From: Candidatus Nomurabacteria bacterium
GTDB lineage: Bacteria > Patescibacteriota > Minisyncoccia > Phycocordibacterales > UBA9973
Direction of reading: 5' to 3'
DNA length: 9,772 bases
Assembly: GCA_021413625.1 (NCBI GenBank)
Contig: JAIOPY010000053.1
Span: forward strand, 1 to 9,772
A program made the translations under genes and the position numbers. Shown here piece by piece: positions 5,923 through 9,772 of the stretch. Position 1 is the first letter of the stretch. Every line of letters starts with the position of its first letter. Under the pieces are notes generated by a model. That model did not search any database. It was not told where the DNA came from and saw only the letters and a program-made list of their open reading frames with translations.

Positions 5923-6702
5923 TTATATTGAATAACGCTTAACTTCTTTTATTTTTGCCTTTGCTTTGTTTAGAAGTGTTTCAATTGTTTCCTCGCTGTT
6001 TTTAATGAACGGTTGATTTAGTAATGTTTTTTCTTTGAAGTAAGTTGCGATTTTACCATCCAACATTTTTTTCTTTATTTCTTCAGGCTTATCTAGACTA
6101 GCAACCTCTTTTTGGAATATTTCCATTACTGTCTTTTTAGTTTCTTCGTTAATTTCAGCTTCGGTTAAGTATTCTGGCTTCATGGCAGCTATGTGCATTG
6201 CTATGTCTTTAGCTAACTCTCCATTGCCTCCTTCTAGGCTTACCACCACAGCTATTTTGTCATTATGAATGTAGTTTCCTAAAACACTACCATTTACTTC
6301 ATACACTTCACCTAACTCAATATTTTCTCCAGTTTTTTGAATTACAGGGTCAATCATTTCTTTTGCGGCGCCTTTCATAGCATCTACTCCGTCCTTGAAA
6401 GCCATATCAGTTAACTTGGAAAGTAAGTTCACAAAATCTTCATTTCTAGCTACGAAATCTGTCTCACAGTGTAATGCCACTAATACAGATTTACCATTTT
6501 CTGATTTAACAGAAACGCGACCATCTTTAGTTTCGCGGTCTGCTTTTTTAAGAGCAATGTCGCCACTTGTTTTTTTAAGAATAGCTAGGGCTTTTTTCAT
6601 GTCGCCCTCAGCTTCAGTTAAAGCGCGCTTGCACTGCATTATAGAAATGCCAGTTGCATCTCTAAGTTCTTTTATTAACTCAGTTGTTATCTCAGTTGAC
6701 AT
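5923..6702 (-). CDS. tsf: translation elongation factor Ts
   Basis: EF-Ts exchanges GDP for GTP on EF-Tu. The 259-residue protein has the N-terminal UBA-like domain (about 1-45, LIKELRDATGISIMQCKRAL), the EF-Tu-binding motif TDFVARN (81-87), and the core subdomains with KIAVVVSLEGG and HIAAMKPEYLTEAE (about 149-184). It is a little shorter than the E. coli protein (283) but longer than the shortest bacterial forms. The C-terminal helices (about 205-255) hold the rest of the dimerisation region. It follows rpsB after 8 bases in the usual order and precedes the small membrane protein by 2. No Shine-Dalgarno is visible; the start is fixed by homology of the first residues (MSTEIT). Confidence 0.98.
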   Translation of the reverse strand: MSTEITTELIKELRDATGISIMQCKRALTEAEGDMKKALAILKKTSGDIALKKADRETKDGRVSVKSENGKSVLVALHCETDFVARNEDFVNLLSKLTDMAFKDGVDAMKGAAKEMIDPVIQKTGENIELGEVYEVNGSVLGNYIHNDKIAVVVSLEGGNGELAKDIAMHIAAMKPEYLTEAEINEETKKTVMEIFQKEVASLDKPEEIKKKMLDGKIATYFKEKTLLNQPFIKNSEETIETLLNKAKAKIKEVKRYSI

Positions 6703-6710
6703 ATTTAGAT

Positions 6711-7445
6711 TTATTCTTTTTTAGTTGCAGATAATGCTCCTTGTTTGTAAGCATTTACTAAAGCTGTGGTAAAAAGTGAAACAGAAGGGATAGAAGCATC
6801 GTTGCCGATTATCGGGTAATCAATTGCTCTTATGTTAGAGTCAGAGTTTGCTAAGGCTACAACCGTAATACCTGATTTTTGAGCTTCGGTTGCTGCTATG
6901 TGTTCTTCTCTAGGGTCTATGATAAACAATGCATCTGGAGCCTTTTTTAAGCCTACAAGACCAGAGTAGTATCTACTAAGTTTTTCCATTTTCTTTGCCA
7001 TAACCACTCTTTCTTTTTTGGTGTATTTTTCTAAGCCTCCAGCCAAACTTTCTTTTCGGTAATTTTCTAGTTCGTTGATTCTTTTTTTAATTTCAGTGAA
7101 GTTGCTTAATGTGCCTCCAATCCAACGCGCAGTTACATAAGGCATATCAATAGCCATTGCGCCGTTTTGAACTGCAAGCTTAGCTTCTGGTTTAGTCCCT
7201 ACAAATAGAATTGTTTTTCCGCGAGCACCTAGTTCTTTTACAAATTCTAAAGCGCCAACTAACATCTCACTTGTTTTTTCAAGGTTGATGATGTCACCCT
7301 TATTCTTGGTTGTGTATATGAAAGGGGAAACAGATTGATGTCTTCTAGACTTTCCATATCCATAATGAGCTCCAACTTCAAACATTTGTTCTACAGTTGT
7401 TTCTACATTTCCTTTGTTTGGCTGTGTTTTCATTGCTTTTTGCAT
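6711..7445 (-). CDS. rpsB: 30S ribosomal protein S2
   Basis: S2 binds the 30S head-body junction and helps recruit S1. The 244-residue protein matches the family from VEQMFEVGAHYGYGKSRRH through INLEKT (about 17-60), GTKPEAK (83-89), RWIGGTLSNF (107-116), and the signature PDALFIIDPREEHIAATEA (about 165-185). Length is normal. Two methionines are candidate starts: M1 (7445) and M5 (7433). M1 is preferred because a promoter places the transcription start at or next to this ATG, which would make the mRNA leaderless. It heads a minus-strand operon with tsf, a small membrane protein and tRNA-Thr, and diverges from proS. Confidence 0.98.
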   Translation of the reverse strand: MQKAMKTQPNKGNVETTVEQMFEVGAHYGYGKSRRHQSVSPFIYTTKNKGDIINLEKTSEMLVGALEFVKELGARGKTILFVGTKPEAKLAVQNGAMAIDMPYVTARWIGGTLSNFTEIKKRINELENYRKESLAGGLEKYTKKERVVMAKKMEKLSRYYSGLVGLKKAPDALFIIDPREEHIAATEAQKSGITVVALANSDSNIRAIDYPIIGNDASIPSVSLFTTALVNAYKQGALSATKKE

Positions 7446-7452
7446 AAGCCCT

Positions 7453-7481
7453 ATATTAGCAGAAAGTTATAGATTCTGCAA
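7453..7481 (-). promoter_or_regulatory. rpsB operon promoter, leaderless
   Basis: On the minus strand -35 TTGCAG (7481-7476) and -10 TAATAT (7458-7453) are 17 bp apart, and TG precedes the -10 by one base (TGCTAATAT). Only 7 bases separate the -10 from the ATG at 7445, so transcription should start at or within a base or two of the start codon. Confidence 0.6.
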
Positions 7482-7530
7482 CCCGCTTATTTTGCTTAAG
7501 TTTTTATTGATTTTTTCATTTTTAAAGGCT

Positions 7531-7559
7531 TTGACCTCACGGTATATTTACGTTAAGAT
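7531..7559 (+). promoter_or_regulatory. proS promoter, probably leaderless
   Basis: -35 TTGACC (7531-7536) and -10 TAAGAT (7554-7559) are 17 bp apart. The ATG follows 8 bases later at 7568, leaving almost no leader. TATATT at 7543-7548 is an alternative -10 but lacks a good -35; it would give a leader of about 13 bases. Confidence 0.5.
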
Positions 7560-7567
7560 GTCCTTAT

Positions 7568-8821
7568 ATGAAGCAATCCAAACTTTTTACTAAGACTAAA
7601 AAAGAGATACCTGCGGACGAAGTTTCTAAAAATGCTGAGCTCCTTATACGTGGGGGCTTTATTCATAAGGAGATGGCTGGGGTTTATAGCTATTTACCAC
7701 TTGGGCTACGAGTACTAAAAAAGATTGAAAATATAATAAGAGAAGAAATGAATAAAGTTGGCGGGCAAGAAATTTTAATGTCTTCCATGCAACCAAAAGA
7801 AAATTGGGAAAAAACTGGTCGCTGGAATGATTTGGACGTTTTATATAAAGTTGCTGATTCTGCTGGTAGGGAAGTTGCATTAGGACCTACGCATGAAGAA
7901 ATCGTTGTGCCGATTTTAAAAAATTATGTAAATTCTTACAAAGATTTTCCATTAGCGTTATATCAAATTCAAAATAAATTTAGAATGGAACTTCGTTCTA
8001 AGTCTGGCATATTGCGTGGTCGGGAATTTATCATGAAGGATATGTATTCTTTTCATACTTCTACCGCTGATTTTGAAAAATTTTACGAACAGATGAAGGA
8101 AGTTTATAAAACAATTTTCACTAGAGTTGGTATCGGACACATTACTTATCTTACTTTTGCATCTGGAGGAACTTTTGCAAAATATTCTCACGAGTTTCAA
8201 ACAATCACTGCCGCAGGCGAGGATACAATTTATGTAGATGAAAGTAGTGGCACTGCTTTAAATAAAGAAGTTTTCAATGATGAAGTTCTAACCCAGCTTA
8301 ATTTAAAGAAAGAAGATTTAGTGGAACAAAGGGCCATAGAAGTTGGTAACATCTTTGACTTAAAGTCTAAATACTCCAAGCCTTTTGACCTATCTTATAT
8401 GGATGAAAAAGGAGTAAAACATGATGTTTTAATGGGTTGTTATGGTATAGGGCTAGGACGCCTAATGGGCACCGTGGTGGAGGCCTTGGCAGACGACAAG
8501 GGCATGATTTGGCCTCACGCTATTGCTCCTTATTCAGTTCACCTTTTGTCGCTAGGTGAAGATGAAAATATCTTAAAAGAAGCAAATAAAGTCTATGAAA
8601 GTTTGTTAAAAAATAACATAGAAGTTTTGTTTGATGACCGTGTCGGAGTGTCACCAGGAGAAAAATTTGCAGATGCAGACCTACTTGGCATACCGCTACG
8701 GGTAGTTGTTTCTAAAAGAAGTTTGGATGAAAAAGGCGTAGAAGTAAAAAAACGCTCCGAAGAAAAAGGCAAAATAGTTTCATTGAATGAATTAATATCT
8801 TTACTAGAACCTAAAAGCTAG
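7568..8821 (+). CDS. proS: prolyl-tRNA synthetase, short form without the editing insertion
   Basis: This class II synthetase charges tRNA-Pro with proline in the cytosol. In the 417-residue protein, motif 1 (about 30-65, AGVYSYLPLGLRVL) is followed by GPTHEE (106-111), motif 2 (138-163, FRMELRSKSGILRGREF then MKDMYSFH), motif 3 (290-305, GCYGIGLGRLMG) and a C-terminal anticodon-binding domain (about 324-413, VLFDDR, FADADLLGIP). The INS editing domain, about 180 residues in E. coli ProRS, is replaced by a linker of about 30 residues (224-256), so cis editing of Ala-tRNA-Pro should be absent. The remaining motifs are intact, so this is a natural short form and not a damaged gene. The start is fixed by homology (MKQSKLFTKTKKEIPAD) and by a promoter just upstream. 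mreB follows after 22 bases. A 10-bp direct repeat CTAGAACCTA spans the stop codon. Confidence 0.97.
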   Translation: MKQSKLFTKTKKEIPADEVSKNAELLIRGGFIHKEMAGVYSYLPLGLRVLKKIENIIREEMNKVGGQEILMSSMQPKENWEKTGRWNDLDVLYKVADSAGREVALGPTHEEIVVPILKNYVNSYKDFPLALYQIQNKFRMELRSKSGILRGREFIMKDMYSFHTSTADFEKFYEQMKEVYKTIFTRVGIGHITYLTFASGGTFAKYSHEFQTITAAGEDTIYVDESSGTALNKEVFNDEVLTQLNLKKEDLVEQRAIEVGNIFDLKSKYSKPFDLSYMDEKGVKHDVLMGCYGIGLGRLMGTVVEALADDKGMIWPHAIAPYSVHLLSLGEDENILKEANKVYESLLKNNIEVLFDDRVGVSPGEKFADADLLGIPLRVVVSKRSLDEKGVEVKKRSEEKGKIVSLNELISLLEPKS

Positions 8822-8843
8822 AACCTAGCACCTAATTAAAAAA

Positions 8844-9772
8844 ATGTTTGATAAAATTTATAAATTAATTTCAAATGACATTGGCATAGACTTAGGAACA
8901 TCAAATACCTTGGTTTATTTAAAGGGGCACGGCATCGTTATCAATGAACCTTCGGTGGTGGCAGTAAACATAAAAACTAATCAAATTTTAGCAGTAGGCA
9001 CCAAAGCAAAAGAAATGTTGGGGCGCACTCCAGGACACATTAGAGCAGTTCGTCCACTGGTGGATGGTGTAATTTCTGATTTTGAAGTTACTGAAGAAAT
9101 GCTTTCTTACTTAATAAATAAAGCAAATAAAATGTCTCCTAAACTAGCACGCCCTAGAGTTTTAATAGGTGTGCCAACTGGCACTACCAACGTGGAAACT
9201 CGGGCTGTTTATGACGCAGCGCATTCCGCAGGCGCTAGAGAAGTATTCTTAGTAGAAGAACCAATGGCGGCAGCTATCGGGGTCCGAATGCCTATTAAAG
9301 ACCCAGTGGGTTCAATGATTATTGATATTGGTGGCGGCACTACTGACATCGCGGTTATCTCTTTAGGGGGAGTCGTTAAATCTAGAAATCTAAAAGTTGC
9401 TGGCGATAGGTTAAACAATGACATCATTACCTACATGCGGGATGAGTTTAAATTATTAATTGGCGAGAGAACTGCGGAGATGGTAAAGATTGAAATAGGC
9501 TCAGTATTATCGGGAGAATATATGGAAACAGAAGTTCAAGGAAGGGATATTTTAACTGGGCTACCACGTGAAGTAGTGGTTACCGATGCTGACATACGCG
9601 AAGCTTTTAGTTTATCTATTAGGGAGTTAATAGAAGGTATTAAAGATATGCTGGAATCAATTCCTCCTGAAATACTTTCTGACATAATGCAAAGGGGTAT
9701 AACCCTCTCTGGTGGCGGAGCACTACTACCTGGGTTAGATAGGCTTTTGCAAAATGTTTTAAAAATTCCAGT
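8844..9772 (+). CDS. mreB: rod shape-determining protein MreB (3' end beyond the window)
   Basis: MreB is the bacterial actin that polymerises under the membrane and guides the elongation machinery for peptidoglycan. The 309 codons seen contain all the nucleotide-site motifs: phosphate 1 IGIDLGTSNT (13-22), the connect region LVEEPMAAAIG (136-146), phosphate 2 IIDIGGGTTDIAVI (159-172), and the adenosine motif LSGGGALLPGLD (288-299). Typical length is 335-350, so about 30 C-terminal residues are missing. The N-terminus MFDKIYKLISND is short, as usual, and begins at an ATG 22 bases after proS, with no Shine-Dalgarno sequence; co-transcription with proS is likely. A walled, rod or short-rod cell is implied, consistent with the sortase upstream. 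Confidence 0.98.
   Translation, partial: MFDKIYKLISNDIGIDLGTSNTLVYLKGHGIVINEPSVVAVNIKTNQILAVGTKAKEMLGRTPGHIRAVRPLVDGVISDFEVTEEMLSYLINKANKMSPKLARPRVLIGVPTGTTNVETRAVYDAAHSAGAREVFLVEEPMAAAIGVRMPIKDPVGSMIIDIGGGTTDIAVISLGGVVKSRNLKVAGDRLNNDIITYMRDEFKLLIGERTAEMVKIEIGSVLSGEYMETEVQGRDILTGLPREVVVTDADIREAFSLSIRELIEGIKDMLESIPPEILSDIMQRGITLSGGGALLPGLDRLLQNVLKIP

Noticed and set aside
6395..6724. A 109-residue plus-strand open frame
   Set aside because: It is antisense to the strongly conserved tsf gene and is a shadow of it.
7568..8821. proS as a third gene with a deletion
   Set aside because: All class II motifs and the anticodon-binding domain are intact; only the INS domain is absent, which is a known natural short form.
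8804..8827. 10-bp direct repeat CTAGAACCTA across the proS stop
   Set aside because: It is short, has no associated element, and is likely a chance or replication-slippage duplication.
139..9772. TGA reassigned as a sense codon, as in Gracilibacteria and Absconditabacteria
   Set aside because: No gene needs TGA read through. Absence of TGA stops among ten ends is too small a sample and all proteins are complete with the standard code.

Overview
The window looks like a piece of a Candidate Phyla Radiation (Patescibacteria) chromosome. This is inferred from family resemblance and layout, not from a database search. It is AT-rich and densely packed. It has a prolyl-tRNA synthetase without the editing insertion, a small membrane protein in the rpsB-tsf operon, an LPXTG-anchored DUF3494 protein next to its own sortase, and several transcripts that appear leaderless or nearly so. 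The standard code fits: all ten complete reading frames or fragments end in TAA or TAG, and none needs TGA read as sense.

Left third (1-3207). Two tandem copies of a hairpin-forming repeat lie at the left edge, just beyond a minus-strand membrane-anchored DsbA-like oxidoreductase. Diverging from it is a small cysteine-rich DUF378 membrane protein with a long structured leader and a textbook terminator. A plus-strand pair follows: a membrane glycosyltransferase of family 2 and a membrane-anchored thioredoxin-fold protein with a CSLC motif. Three of these four genes are thiol-related. The glycosyltransferase appears to lack an internal block that should carry the catalytic TED motif.

Middle (3208-5416). 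A secreted DUF3494 (ice-binding-like) adhesin has two tandem extracellular repeats and a C-terminal LPQTG-TM-basic tail. A sortase overlaps its 3' end, so the enzyme and its likely substrate sit together. The adhesin gene is broken near its 5' end: signal peptide and main body lie in different frames, and a conserved stretch seems to be missing between them.

Right half (5422-9772). A minus-strand translation operon runs rpsB, tsf, a small membrane protein of unknown function, then tRNA-Thr(UGU). It diverges from a plus-strand proS-mreB pair, with mreB cut off by the window end. The rpsB and proS promoters lie so close to the start codons that both mRNAs are probably leaderless.
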